From contig NZ_JACHWP010000002.1 of assembly GCF_014191425.1 (NCBI RefSeq), forward strand, positions 124,001 to 188,000: a stretch of 64,000 nucleotides of DNA, written 5' to 3'. Each line of letters begins with the position of its first letter. Within the stretch, counting starts at the first letter, position 1. The notes under the pieces were generated by a model. The model saw nothing but the letters and a program-made list of their open reading frames with translations, searched no databases and was not told the DNA's origin. Source of the DNA: Helcobacillus massiliensis (lineage in GTDB: Bacteria > Actinomycetota > Actinomycetes > Actinomycetales > Dermabacteraceae). This document shows positions 42,136-51,465 of this stretch, piece by piece. Both the position numbers and the translations under genes were made by a program.

Positions 42136-42747
42136 ATGCTGCGGCCGCTCATCATCATCGTCACCATCGCCCTGGCCATCTACGCCCTCGCGGACTGTGT
42201 GCAGTCCGAAGAGCGCGAAGTGAAGGTCATGCCGAAGCTCGTGTGGGCCATGTTCATCGTGCTCATCCCCTGGGTCGGCCCCATCACGTGGTTCCTCGCC
42301 GGCAAGGAGGGCCGCGCCCTCACCGGCACCGGCACCAGCAACGGCGGGAACGGTCCAGGGCGGCAGAACCTGTCGGCGCTCGGCTGGGGAAATCGGCGCC
42401 GTCAACGCGCACGCACCGGCCCCCTCGCGCCGGACGACGATCCCGAATTCCTTGCCAAGCTCGACCGGGAGATCCGCGCCGAACGCCGCCGACGCATCGA
42501 AGAACAGCATCGCGCGGCGAAACAGGCGGAACTCGAGCGTCGCCAACAGGAACGCGGTGGCTCCACTGCCGCGGAGCGGAGCCCAGGAGATCCGCAGGCA
42601 CGAGGTCCGCAGGCGCGAGGTCCGCACACCGACGGCCCCAGGGCAGGCGATACCCCCGAGACCGGGTCGACGGGCGATGCCCCCGAGACCGGGTCAACCG
42701 GCGATACCCCCGAGACCGGGTCGACGGGCGACGATCCGACTCATTGA
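42136..42747 (+). CDS. PLDc_N-domain small membrane protein
   Basis: 203 residues. N-terminal PLDc_N-type domain: helix IIIVTIALAIYALADCVQS and helix VWAMFIVLIPWVGPITWFLAG. A charged Arg-rich coil follows (DREIRAERRRRIEEQHRAAK) and the C-terminus has four nine-residue repeats (DTPETGSTG type). Such proteins sit near DUF4229 and cytochrome c genes in actinobacteria; function unknown. ATG is six bases after TAGACT with no ribosome site, so the mRNA is probably leaderless. Confidence 0.82.
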   Translation: MLRPLIIIVTIALAIYALADCVQSEEREVKVMPKLVWAMFIVLIPWVGPITWFLAGKEGRALTGTGTSNGGNGPGRQNLSALGWGNRRRQRARTGPLAPDDDPEFLAKLDREIRAERRRRIEEQHRAAKQAELERRQQERGGSTAAERSPGDPQARGPQARGPHTDGPRAGDTPETGSTGDAPETGSTGDTPETGSTGDDPTH

Positions 42748-42775
42748 GGACTCCCCGCCCGGATAGGGTGATGCC

Positions 42776-43666
42776 ATGAACGACAACGAAAAGCCGCAGG
42801 TCGCCGCGGTCGAGATCGGAGACGGCGACGGGGCCCCCGTCGTGTTCATCCACGGGTTGTTCGGCCGCGGCCGCAACTTCAGCAGCATCGCCAAAGGCAT
42901 GCAGCCCGGCTTCCGCTGCCACCTCATCGACCTGCCCAACCACGGCATGTCCGCCTGGACCGAGGATTTTTCCTACACCAGCACCGCCGACATCGTCGCC
43001 GAGCACCTGCGGGACGGCATCGCGGCCGGCGGCCCCGTCGACATCGTCGGCCACTCCATGGGCGGCAAAGTCGCCATGCTGATCGCCCTGCGACACCCCG
43101 ACCTCGTGCGCCGCCTCGTCGTGGTCGACATCGCACCCGTCGGCGACGGCGGCCCGAACGGCGACTCCCCCTCCGGCCGCGGCGACTTCAAGCACCTCCT
43201 CGACACGCTCGCGCGCCTCGACCTCGACTCCCTCACCGGCCGCACCGACGCCGACCGCCGACTCGCCGCGGACGTTCCCGACGCGTCTGTCCGCGCATTC
43301 CTCCTGCAGAACCTCAGCCGCACTCACCGCGCCGGATCCCACAAGGACAGCCCCACCGGCGACGGCTTCCACTGGCAGCCGAACTTCCCGCTCCTGCACC
43401 GCGCCATCGACCAGATCAAGGACTGGCCCGCAAACGAGATCGATGGCTCATCCTTCACCGGCCCGGTTCTGTGGATCGCCGGCGCTGACTCCGACTACAT
43501 CCGCGCCGAGGACCTGCCGGTCATGCGAGCCCTGTTCCCCTCCGTGCTGCAGGTGACGATCAAGAACGCCCGCCACTGGGTGCACGCCGACCAGCCCGAC
43601 GCATTCATCAGCGCACTGCGCACCTTCCTGCGCGCTGACCAGAAGACGGCCGCAGCTCAGGTGTAG
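42776..43666 (+). CDS. Alpha/beta-hydrolase (YbfF/MenH-like)
   Basis: 296 residues. FIHGLFGRGRNFSSIA at the oxyanion side, nucleophile elbow GHSMGGKVAM (Ser), acid in WIAGADSDYI, and C-terminal His in NARHWVHADQP. It resembles YbfF-type esterases. Since no other menH is visible among the men genes, a SHCHC synthase role is possible but unproven. ATG six bases after TAGGGT (leaderless type). Its 3' end overlaps the convergent kinase gene by ten bases. Confidence 0.85.
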   Translation: MNDNEKPQVAAVEIGDGDGAPVVFIHGLFGRGRNFSSIAKGMQPGFRCHLIDLPNHGMSAWTEDFSYTSTADIVAEHLRDGIAAGGPVDIVGHSMGGKVAMLIALRHPDLVRRLVVVDIAPVGDGGPNGDSPSGRGDFKHLLDTLARLDLDSLTGRTDADRRLAADVPDASVRAFLLQNLSRTHRAGSHKDSPTGDGFHWQPNFPLLHRAIDQIKDWPANEIDGSSFTGPVLWIAGADSDYIRAEDLPVMRALFPSVLQVTIKNARHWVHADQPDAFISALRTFLRADQKTAAAQV

Positions 43667-44421
43667 CGGGAGGCGACCCGGCGGGTCTGCTCCCGATACG
43701 GCCCGCCGAACAGCACCACATGCAGCATCAGCAGGTGCAGCTGGTGCAGCCCCACCCGGTCCTGCCACCCGTCGGCCAGCGGTGAGACGCTCTCATACCC
43801 GGCGATGATCTCCTCCAGGTGCGGCGCGCCGAACAGGTGCAGCGCCGCCAGGTCATCCTCCCGGTGTCCGCCGTGCGCCGCCGGATCGATCAGAACACCG
43901 CCGCGCGGCGTCCACAGAACATTGCCGGCCCACAGGTCGCCGTGGATCCGGGCTGGCGGGGCGTCGTCACTGAACTCCCCGGCGCGCAGACGAGAACACA
44001 CCGCGTCGATCTCGGGAATGCGGGCGTGCTCGTTGAGGGGTGCGAGTCGCGCATCGGCGAACATCGCACCCCAGTGGTCGAAGTCGCCCGGCGCCGCCAG
44101 ATCCAGTCGGATCTGCTCCCCAGCGGGTCCCTGCAGCCCGAACCCGTGATCGTCGTCCCAGCTCGGCGGGCCGACACCGAACCCGTCGGCCCCCGCTCCG
44201 TGCGTGCGCGCGAGCGCCGCCCCGAACTGCCGCGCCTGCTCAGCCGACGGGTGCCCGTCCTCCAGGCGCTCCAGGATCAGCGCGTCGTCGCGGATGTCGA
44301 GGACCGCAACCACGGGGGCGCCGCCATCGGCCTCGGCCTCGGCGAGCCAGCGCAGCCCTGCCGCCTCCCAGCGGTGCGCACGCGACTCCCCCGGTTTGCG
44401 GAACTCCTGCGGACTGTTCAC
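43657..44421 (-). CDS. Fructosamine/ketosamine-3-kinase family protein
   Basis: 254 residues. Kinase-like fold with catalytic HGDLWAGNVLW and metal-binding IDPAAHGGHREDDLA, as in FN3K and bacterial YniA. It phosphorylates sugar adducts on amines and so repairs glycation; exact substrate unknown. GTG start after AGGAGGCCCACC. The N-terminal lobe is somewhat short, so the extreme N-terminus may be trimmed relative to relatives. Confidence 0.85.
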   Translation of the reverse strand: MNSPQEFRKPGESRAHRWEAAGLRWLAEAEADGGAPVVAVLDIRDDALILERLEDGHPSAEQARQFGAALARTHGAGADGFGVGPPSWDDDHGFGLQGPAGEQIRLDLAAPGDFDHWGAMFADARLAPLNEHARIPEIDAVCSRLRAGEFSDDAPPARIHGDLWAGNVLWTPRGGVLIDPAAHGGHREDDLAALHLFGAPHLEEIIAGYESVSPLADGWQDRVGLHQLHLLMLHVVLFGGPYREQTRRVASRYT

Positions 44422-44466
44422 GGTGGGCCTCCTTCACCGGCCGACGGTTGCTGTGCTGGATGCGGG

Positions 44467-45942
44467 TCAGCGGGAGCGTCGACCCCCGCCGGCGGAGAAC
44501 GACGCGAGACCAGCTGAGCGGGCCGACTGCCCACCGGAGCGCGCCGACTGCGCGCTCTGCTGGCCGGACGCGGCGCCGCCGCGGCCCCGTCGGCCCCGCG
44601 AGCGACCACGGCCGCCCTGCCCGCCGCCGCGGGCATCGCCGCCGCGGGAGGAGCCGGAACGGCCCTGACCGGAGCGCGACGCACGGGCCCGGCCCTGGCC
44701 GCCGCGCTGCTGACGGCCGCGCTGCTGGCCGCCCTGCTCCGCGAGATGCGGCTGCGCCTGCTTCTCCGCCTCCGCGCGGGTGAGGAACGTGCGCTCACCC
44801 GGTGCGAGGGCCCGCAGCGCCTCATCGTCCGCCGATGACCGGGCGGCGGTGATCTTCGCCGCGCGCATCAGCGAACGCACCTCTCCGCGCTGCTCCGGCG
44901 TCGCGATCGTCACCACGGTGCCGGCCCGACCAGCACGCGCCGTGCGGCCGGAACGGTGCAGATATGCCTTGTGCTCCGCCGGCGGATCCGAATGGACCAC
45001 CAGTGCCACATCGTCCACGTGGATGCCGCGGGCGGCGATATCGGTCGCCACCAGGGTCTCCACCCGGCCGGAATGGAACGCCTCCATGTTGCGGGTGCGG
45101 GCGTTCTGGCCCAGGTTGCCGTGCAGGTCAACCGCCGGCACCCCCATCGCCAGCAGCTTCTTCGCGAGCTTCTTCGCGCCGTGCTTCGTGCGGGTGAAGA
45201 CGATCGTCTTGCCCGGCGCCGCCGCGAGGTCCGCCACCACGCGGACCTTGTCGCCGCCGTCGACCTCCAGCACATGATGCTCCATCGCGGCCACCGGCGA
45301 ATGCGCCGAATCCGCTTCGTGCACCACCGGCTGGTGGAGGTAGCGCTTCACCAGCACATCGATGCCGTTGTCGAGGGTGGCGGAGAACAGCATCCGCTGG
45401 CCCCGCTGCGGGACCCGGTCCAGGATCCGCTTCACCATCGGCAGGAACCCCATATCGGCCATGTGGTCCGCTTCGTCGAGCACGGTGATCTCCACCCCGC
45501 CGAGGTCCACAGCGCCCTGACCCATCAGGTCGAGCAGGCGGCCCGGGCAGGCGATGAGGACGTCCACGCCGTCGGCGAGGGCCCGCACCTGCGGGTTCTG
45601 GCCCACGCCGCCGAACACCGTCACCCAGTTCAGGCCAACGGCGCGGCCCAGCGGTTCGAACGATTCGGCGATCTGGCTGGCGAGCTCACGGGTGGGCGCG
45701 AGGATCAGCGCCCGGGGGCGCTTCGAGGTGCGTCGGGTCTCGCTCCGCAGCAGGCGGGTCGCCGTCGGCAGCAGGAATGCGAAGGTCTTGCCGGAGCCGG
45801 TGCGGCCACGGCCGAGGACATCGCGGCCCTCGAGGGAATCCGGCAGCGTCGCCGCCTGGATCGGAGTCGGAGTGGTGATGCCGCGCGTACGAAGAGCAGC
45901 GGCGAACGGCTGGGGAACACCCAGCGAAACGAAGTCAGACAA
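44467..45942 (-). CDS. DEAD-box RNA helicase with Arg/Gly-rich tail
   Basis: 491 residues. Q motif (FVSLGVPQPF, TPIQ), Walker A GRTGSGKT, PTRELA, DEAD, SAT and HRSGRTARAG in order. The last ~85 residues are Arg/Gly/Ser/Gln-rich and basic, as in cold-shock type helicases, and should bind RNA. Start is TTG at 45942: an in-frame TAG 12 bases upstream and the conserved Q motif at residue 4 leave no other choice. The gap 45943-46169 holds no gene I can identify. Confidence 0.93.
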   Translation of the reverse strand: MSDFVSLGVPQPFAAALRTRGITTPTPIQAATLPDSLEGRDVLGRGRTGSGKTFAFLLPTATRLLRSETRRTSKRPRALILAPTRELASQIAESFEPLGRAVGLNWVTVFGGVGQNPQVRALADGVDVLIACPGRLLDLMGQGAVDLGGVEITVLDEADHMADMGFLPMVKRILDRVPQRGQRMLFSATLDNGIDVLVKRYLHQPVVHEADSAHSPVAAMEHHVLEVDGGDKVRVVADLAAAPGKTIVFTRTKHGAKKLAKKLLAMGVPAVDLHGNLGQNARTRNMEAFHSGRVETLVATDIAARGIHVDDVALVVHSDPPAEHKAYLHRSGRTARAGRAGTVVTIATPEQRGEVRSLMRAAKITAARSSADDEALRALAPGERTFLTRAEAEKQAQPHLAEQGGQQRGRQQRGGQGRARASRSGQGRSGSSRGGDARGGGQGGRGRSRGRRGRGGAASGQQSAQSARSGGQSARSAGLASFSAGGGRRSR

Positions 45943-46169
45943 AGAAGAGGCCTATCGGGTCGGTGTCCTGCACGGAGCACACGGGCTGTCCGCCGGGCGG
46001 CGGAGCGGCGGGACTCGATCACCAGGGCCGCAGCAGCATCGGAGGCTGCGGGCGAGCGCAGACGACTGCGCCGGTGGGTCGCGCCGAGAGGCCGCAGCAG
46101 AACAGGGCGGGCCTCACCCCACCACGGTAGTGCACGCACCGCCCCGCGCCCGAAGGGCGGAGCCGTTCA

Positions 46170-47108
46170 TCACAGACCGGAGTACGAGTGCAGGCCGTTG
46201 ATCACCGTGTTCACCACGGTGAAGTTGAAGATGAGGCACACGAATCCCACGAGGGAGAACCAAGCGGCGCGGTTGCCGCGGAAGCCCTGCGTGGCGCGGG
46301 CATGCAGGTAGGCGGCGTACACCACCCAGATGATGAACGTCCACACCTCCTTCGGGTCCCAGCCCCAGTAGCGGCCCCACGCGTACTTCGCCCAGATCGC
46401 GCCGGCGATCAGCGTGAACGTCCACAGCACGAAGCCGATCGCGTTGATCTGGAAGCTCAGCTGCTCCAGCTTCTTCGCCGACGGCAGGCGCGCCAGCAGA
46501 CCCCTCGACTCAGCCTCTCCAGCGTGCTTCTCCTCCCAGCGGGCCCGCACCAGCTGCAGCACCGATGTGACCGCACCGAGGGTGAACAGGGCGCAGGAGA
46601 GAATGGCGACGAACACGTGGATCACCAGCCAGTACGAGTTCTGCAGCGACGGCGTCAGGTGCGCGGCCGGCAGGTACCACGCGGTCTGCGCCACCATCAT
46701 CAGCAGCAGCAGCGGGCCGAACACGAACGCGCCCAGGTGCCGCAGGTCGCGGTTGCGCAGGCAGATCAGAAGGAACATCACGGTGACCGCGGCGGAGCCG
46801 GTCATCGAGAACTCGTACATATTGCCCCACGGGACGCGGCCCGTGGCGATGCCGCGCATCACCACACCCGCCACGTGGATGATGCCGCCCACCACCGTGA
46901 CGGTCATGGCGAACTTCAGCGCCGTCATCGCTCCCGCTTCGTCCGCGGTGGGGCGCGGGCCCTCGCCGCCGGATTCGAGGCGGGCGTCGCTGCGCACCTG
47001 GGTGCCGCGCACCGCGTCCACAGTGAAGGCGATGAAGCCCAGCACGTAGATCGCGATGGCGGTGACCAGCGCGAGGGTGGAGAACTGCGCGAGCTGTTCG
47101 TTGATCAC
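46170..47108 (-). CDS. ccsB: Cytochrome c biogenesis protein CcsB (ResC)
   Basis: 312 residues, about eight membrane helices. Heme-handling Trp-rich motif YAWGRYWGWDPKEVWTFI and WGNMYEF; periplasmic His residues for heme transfer. It forms the System II cytochrome c synthase with ResB. ATG overlaps the resB stop (four bases). Last gene of the operon. Confidence 0.94.
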   Translation of the reverse strand: MINEQLAQFSTLALVTAIAIYVLGFIAFTVDAVRGTQVRSDARLESGGEGPRPTADEAGAMTALKFAMTVTVVGGIIHVAGVVMRGIATGRVPWGNMYEFSMTGSAAVTVMFLLICLRNRDLRHLGAFVFGPLLLLMMVAQTAWYLPAAHLTPSLQNSYWLVIHVFVAILSCALFTLGAVTSVLQLVRARWEEKHAGEAESRGLLARLPSAKKLEQLSFQINAIGFVLWTFTLIAGAIWAKYAWGRYWGWDPKEVWTFIIWVVYAAYLHARATQGFRGNRAAWFSLVGFVCLIFNFTVVNTVINGLHSYSGL

Positions 47109-48784
47109 TCGTCTGCTTCCTTCCTGCCCGTGACCTCAGCCACGAGCTCCTGCACATCCTGCTGCAGGCGGTAGTCTTCGCTGCGCGCCAGGCCGGCGGC
47201 CTCCAGGCGCAGACCTTCACTGGTCTCGGCGACGCGCACGAAGATGCGTCGACGCGGAATGAACAGGGACGCCACCAGCCCCACGATCGAGGCGAGCGCC
47301 ATCGCGAGGGTGAAGCCCTCCCACGGGTCGCGCTTCACATCGAACGCGGCGTAGCGCTTCACATCGGTGAACTCGATCGTGGTGCCGTCCGGCAGCTTCG
47401 TCGTTTCACCGGGCTTGAGCCGGATCAGCATCGGGGAGCCGTCGGCCTTCGTCACCGGGTCGAGCTTCTGGACATCGATCTGGAACACGTTCTGCGGCAC
47501 ACCGCCGTCCAGGCCGAGGTCGCCGGTGTGGACGGTGAGGGCGATCTCCGGGTTCACCAGGCCCGCGTACTCCGAGTGGGGGCCCTTGTCGTCGATCACC
47601 ATCGTGGGGGCGAAGATGCCCACCACCGCCATCTGCTTCGGTCGGGCATCCGGCATCTTCAGCACCAGCTGCGAGGTGTAGTGCAGGCCCTGCGGGACCG
47701 TGATGACGGGGCCGTCGGCGATGACGCGGCCCTTCGGGTCCGTGACGGTGAGCACGGGGGCGTAGCCGTTGCCGAGCAGGTAGATGCCGGAGCCGCCGAG
47801 GTTCAGCGGCTGGTTGACGCGCACAGTCTTCGTGAACTCCGGCTGGTCCGGGTCGGAGGCGGTGACGTCCGCCTCGAACTTGGTGGGCTTGCCGAACTCG
47901 CGGGGGTTGTCCGTGTCGGTGTTGAACTCGGCGCGGAACTCATCGAGCGTGAAGCGGAACGGCGGCAGGCTCGTCTCATCGAACCAGGGGCCCGCCTCGA
48001 ACGAGTCGTAGCGGGTGAGGGAGTTGGCGAACCCCTCCCCCTCGACCACGGTCACCTGACCGCGGTAGCTGGTGAGGTGGCCCATCGCCACACCGATCAG
48101 GACGCCCAGCAGTGCGACGTGGAACAGGAGGTTGCCGGCTTCGCGCAGGTAGCCGCGTTCGGAGGAGACGGCGAAGCCGCGCTCGTCCTCGGTGGTGCGG
48201 ATGCGGTAGCGCGAACGGCGCAGGCGCTGGGCGAAGCGGTCGCGCAGGTCGGCGGCGCTCGTGGGGCTGGCGTCAGCGCTGAGTGCGTCGGCGCTCGTGT
48301 CGGCGGGGAGGGCCGACGGGTCCAGGATGACGTCCGTGTAGCCGGTGAACCGCGTGAGGCGCCGCGGCGTCACGGGCGGCTTCGCCACCACCTGTCGGAG
48401 GTACACCTGCAGGCGGGGGATCACGCAGCCGATCAGGGAGACGAACAGCAGCAGGTAGATCGCGGAGAACCAGACGGAGCCGAAGACATCGAACATGCCG
48501 AGCTTGTCGAGGATCTCGGCGGTCTTCCCATGCTCCTGCAGGTACTGCTCCGTGAGGCCGGGGTTGACGGAGCGCTGCGGGTAGAGGCTGCCGGGGACCG
48601 CGGCGATCGCCAGCAGCATCAGCAGGATCAGCGCGGTCTGCATGCTGGTCAGCTGACGCCACAGGAAGCGCAGCCAGCCCATCAGCCCGAGAGAGGGCAG
48701 GGTGGGCCGCTTCTTCGGGCCCGACGCGGCGGACTCCGGCGCTGCGGAATCCGGCGCGGCCGGTTCAGGTGCGGCGGTGCTCAT
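47105..48784 (-). CDS. resB: Cytochrome c biogenesis protein ResB
   Basis: 559 residues. N-terminal disordered Ala/Pro/Glu stretch, three membrane helices (WRQLTSMQTALILLMLLAIA; VWFSAIYLLLFVSLIGCVI; LLFHVALLGVLIGVAMGHL), a large extracytoplasmic beta-rich domain and a last helix near 495-515. It partners CcsB for heme export and attachment. It lies 13 bases after ccdA. Confidence 0.93.
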   Translation of the reverse strand: MSTAAPEPAAPDSAAPESAASGPKKRPTLPSLGLMGWLRFLWRQLTSMQTALILLMLLAIAAVPGSLYPQRSVNPGLTEQYLQEHGKTAEILDKLGMFDVFGSVWFSAIYLLLFVSLIGCVIPRLQVYLRQVVAKPPVTPRRLTRFTGYTDVILDPSALPADTSADALSADASPTSAADLRDRFAQRLRRSRYRIRTTEDERGFAVSSERGYLREAGNLLFHVALLGVLIGVAMGHLTSYRGQVTVVEGEGFANSLTRYDSFEAGPWFDETSLPPFRFTLDEFRAEFNTDTDNPREFGKPTKFEADVTASDPDQPEFTKTVRVNQPLNLGGSGIYLLGNGYAPVLTVTDPKGRVIADGPVITVPQGLHYTSQLVLKMPDARPKQMAVVGIFAPTMVIDDKGPHSEYAGLVNPEIALTVHTGDLGLDGGVPQNVFQIDVQKLDPVTKADGSPMLIRLKPGETTKLPDGTTIEFTDVKRYAAFDVKRDPWEGFTLAMALASIVGLVASLFIPRRRIFVRVAETSEGLRLEAAGLARSEDYRLQQDVQELVAEVTGRKEADE

Positions 48785-48797
48785 GCTCGTCCCCTCC

Positions 48798-49556
48798 TCA
48801 GATCACAGTCTCGAACGTGCCGGTCATGACGGACAGCTGATCCATCCACTTCGCCCATTGGCCCGTCAGCAGAAGGGTGCCGATGATGATGAGGATGACG
48901 CCGCCGATCGTGGTGATCGCCCGGCGATGCCGCTTCAGCCAGGAGGACACGCCGATAGCCTTGTCGAACAGGATCGCGAACAGCACGAACGGCAGACCCA
49001 GGCCCAGCGAATACGCGAGGGCGAGGATCGCGCCGCGCTCCGCGGACGCCCCGTCGAGCGCGAGGGACGTGACGGCGGCGAACGTGGGGCCGATGCACGG
49101 CGTCCACGAGAAGCCGAAGACCATCCCCATCAGAGGCGCGCCGAGCAGACCCGCGTCCGGCCGCTTCGAGATGCGCTTCTCCCCCGACAGCGACGCCGGG
49201 AACAGGCCGATGAACAGCAGGCCCATGAGGATCACGATGACGCCGGCGATGCGGTTGATCCACGTGGTGTGCGCCTGCAGCTGGTAGCCGAGGGCGCCGA
49301 CGAAGCCGCCGATCACCATGAACACGACCGTGAAACCGGCGATGAACAGCAGCGCTCCGGCCACCATGCGGCCCCGTCGGCCGCCCTGCTCCCGCTGACC
49401 CGCGAGCCCCGAGACGTACCCCAGATAGCCGGGGACCACGGGGAACACGCACGGCGACAGGAACGCGACGATGCCGGCGAGCGCCGCCACGGCCACCGCG
49501 AGGACGAGGGAGCCGGACAGGATCGTGGACTGGAACGCTTCGCGCAGGGCGCTCAT
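48798..49556 (-). CDS. ccdA: Thiol-disulphide carrier CcdA
   Basis: 252 residues, six membrane helices. Two conserved Cys-Pro sites, FLSPCVFPVVPGY and SWTPCIGPTF, pass electrons across the membrane to the ResA-like protein and then to apocytochrome c. ATG overlaps the resA stop by four bases. Confidence 0.95.
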   Translation of the reverse strand: MSALREAFQSTILSGSLVLAVAVAALAGIVAFLSPCVFPVVPGYLGYVSGLAGQREQGGRRGRMVAGALLFIAGFTVVFMVIGGFVGALGYQLQAHTTWINRIAGVIVILMGLLFIGLFPASLSGEKRISKRPDAGLLGAPLMGMVFGFSWTPCIGPTFAAVTSLALDGASAERGAILALAYSLGLGLPFVLFAILFDKAIGVSSWLKRHRRAITTIGGVILIIIGTLLLTGQWAKWMDQLSVMTGTFETVI

Positions 49557-50134
49557 TCGCTGAGCACCCGATCGATCATGGCGCGCAGGATGCTGGGGTC
49601 GGCGATGCCGGAGATGCGGGCGGCGACCCGGCCCTCGTCATCGAGGACGAGGGTGGAGGGCACCGCGTTCGGCGACACCTGGCCGCGGAGCTTGTACATG
49701 ATCTGCGCGTCGAGGTCGGGGACCGACGGGTACGGAATCGCGAAGTTCTCCTCGAACGCCTTGGCGGCGCCCGCGCCGTCGCGGACGTTGATGCCGAGCA
49801 TGTGGATCTTTTCGCCGTAGTCGCCGGCGATCGCCTTGAGGTCGGGCGCTTCCTTGCGGCAGGGGGCACAGGAGGCGTACCAGACGTTGAGGACCACCGG
49901 CTTCCCGCGCCAGTCAGCAAGGGCGATGTCCGTGCCGTCGTAGGCGGTGGCGGTGAAGTCGACCGCATCGCCGCGGTCCGCCGGGTCGATCTCCGTGGTG
50001 ACGCCGTCACCGGCGACGAAGCCGGTGTCGTAGCGGGAGTTCGTGTCGGTTCCACAGGCAGCGAAGACAGCGGTGGTGGTCAGCGCGCCGAGTGCGCCGA
50101 CCAGGTGGCGGCGCGACAGGGGCGGGTTGGTCAT
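49553..50134 (-). CDS. resA: ResA/TlpA thioredoxin-like lipoprotein
   Basis: 193 residues. Twin-Arg-like start (LSRRHLVGALGAL), lipobox AVFAAC giving an anchored lipoprotein, then a thioredoxin fold with WYASCAPC (CAPC redox pair) and the cis-Pro region NAVPSTLVLDD. It reduces apocytochrome c thiols for heme attachment. Overlaps its upstream phosphatase and downstream ccdA genes by four bases each. Confidence 0.93.
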   Translation of the reverse strand: MTNPPLSRRHLVGALGALTTTAVFAACGTDTNSRYDTGFVAGDGVTTEIDPADRGDAVDFTATAYDGTDIALADWRGKPVVLNVWYASCAPCRKEAPDLKAIAGDYGEKIHMLGINVRDGAGAAKAFEENFAIPYPSVPDLDAQIMYKLRGQVSPNAVPSTLVLDDEGRVAARISGIADPSILRAMIDRVLSE

Positions 50135-50778
50135 GTGAGCTTTCCTCCAGTGGCATCGACGGCACCACTGTAGAGCTCGGCTGCGGGTTCGGCGTACTCA
50201 ACGTGATCGAGATGGTCTCCGCGGAACACCAGGGACGTCACGGAGCACAGCCCGCACTGGCGCCGGCGCGGATCGTGGAACAGGGGCCGGCCTTCGGCGG
50301 CGAGGCGCGTCACCCAGATCGGCAGCTGGTGCAGCACCAGCACTGCCTCGTGGCCCTCGTTGGTGTTCTTCGCATCCCGCACGGCTGCGCGCACCCGCGC
50401 GACCTGCTCGCGGTACGGCTCGCCCCAGGAGGGGGTGAAGGGGTTGCGGAAGTGCGGCCAGTGGCGGGGGTTGGTGAGCCGACCTTCGCCGTGGCCCACC
50501 CGCAGGCCCTCGAAGTGGTTGGTGGATTCGATGATGCGGTCATCGGTGCCGACGCCCAGGCCGTGGCGCTGTGCGATCGGCGCGGCGGTCTGCTGGGCAC
50601 GCAGCAGCGGGGAGGCGGTCACAGCCGTGATGTCACGGCTGGCGAGGTGGTTGGCGACCAGTTCCGCCATCTTCTCGCCGCGCTCGCTCAGCCGGTAGCC
50701 GGGCAGGCGTCCATAGAGGATCCTGTCCGGGTTGTGCACTTCGCCGTGCCGGACGAGGTGGATGACCGTGTCGACCAT
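50131..50778 (-). CDS. Histidine phosphatase (phosphoglycerate mutase-like)
   Basis: 215 residues, starting MVDTVIHLVRHGEVHNPDR at the ATG preceded by AAGGAG; longer in-frame starts run into the marR gene. Phosphohistidine motif LVRHGE, second His in VLVLHQLP, and ASPLLRAQQTA. Not a glycolytic mutase by length and motif. In actinobacteria it commonly heads the resA-ccdA-resB-ccsB operon, as here; its substrate is unknown. Confidence 0.9.
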   Translation of the reverse strand: MVDTVIHLVRHGEVHNPDRILYGRLPGYRLSERGEKMAELVANHLASRDITAVTASPLLRAQQTAAPIAQRHGLGVGTDDRIIESTNHFEGLRVGHGEGRLTNPRHWPHFRNPFTPSWGEPYREQVARVRAAVRDAKNTNEGHEAVLVLHQLPIWVTRLAAEGRPLFHDPRRRQCGLCSVTSLVFRGDHLDHVEYAEPAAELYSGAVDATGGKLT

Positions 50779-50863
50779 GCTGCCGCGGCTCCTTCTTTCC
50801 CGATGGATGACTGCCCCACGGTAGCAATCCCGGCCGGGCCGGTCCCGTCGGGGCCGACGGGGG

Positions 50864-51364
50864 CTACTCGGGTGTGGCGGCGATCTCGGCGCGTTCGTCC
50901 TCGGTGAGGAGGGCGGACAGGAGGGAGCCGAGGCGGACCATGCCGTCGGTGCCGAGGGGGTCGACGAGCTGGGCGCGGACGCTCGCCACGTGCACCGGTG
51001 CGGCGCGCTCGAGCAGGGCCCGCCCGTCGGCGGTGAGGAGCGCTTCGCGGCCGCGCCCATCGGAGGCGCAGCGCTGACGCTCCACCAGGCCCCGCTTCTC
51101 CAGGCGGGTCACCGTGTGGGTGAGGCGGGAGCGGGAGTGGACCACATGATCGGCGAGCTCCGACATGCGGGCGTGGCCGCCGGGCGCCTCGGACAGGCGC
51201 ACGAGGATCTCGTACTCGGCGAGGGTGAGGGACACCTCGGGGTCCTGCTCGAGCGCCTGCGAGAGCGCTTCGCGCAGGCGGGTGGTGGTGTAGAGGAACA
51301 CCCGCCAGGCGCGCTGCTCCTCAGGGGAGAGCCAGCGGGGCTCATTACCGTTCGTTGGTGCCAT
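50864..51364 (-). CDS. MarR-family regulator
   Basis: 166 residues. Winged helix: EYEILVRLSEAPGGHARMSELADHVVHSRSRLTHTVTRLEKRGLVERQRCASDGRG. One Cys near the wing (RCASDGRG) could sense oxidants. Divergent from the YceI gene over 101 bases and likely controls both through the palindromic region at 51405. RBS AGGAAG. Confidence 0.92.
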   Translation of the reverse strand: MAPTNGNEPRWLSPEEQRAWRVFLYTTTRLREALSQALEQDPEVSLTLAEYEILVRLSEAPGGHARMSELADHVVHSRSRLTHTVTRLEKRGLVERQRCASDGRGREALLTADGRALLERAAPVHVASVRAQLVDPLGTDGMVRLGSLLSALLTEDERAEIAATPE

Positions 51365-51402
51365 GAGTCACACTTCCTTTGCGTTCGCGACGGCTCTCCG
51401 GA

Positions 51403-51432
51403 TAGTTTAAGTTTCAACAAGCCGGGGCGCAA
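51403..51432. promoter_or_regulatory. Overlapping marR/yceI promoters and operator
   Basis: For marR, minus-strand TTGCGC (51432-51427), 17 bases, TAAACT (51409-51404). For yceI, TAGTTT (51403-51408) on the plus strand. Over both lies GTTTAAGTTTCAAC (51405-51418), an imperfect palindrome of the MarR type, so one bound dimer would block both. A CGGGGC/GCCCCG hairpin follows in the yceI leader. Confidence 0.5.
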
Positions 51433-51465
51433 GGCCCCGATTCCGAACTCTTCGAAGGAGACGCA

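Noticed and set aside
45943-46169. Small gene in the 227-base gap upstream of the DEAD-box helicase
   Set aside because: No frame shows a ribosome site or recognisable protein; short frames are Arg/Ala/Gly-rich noise.
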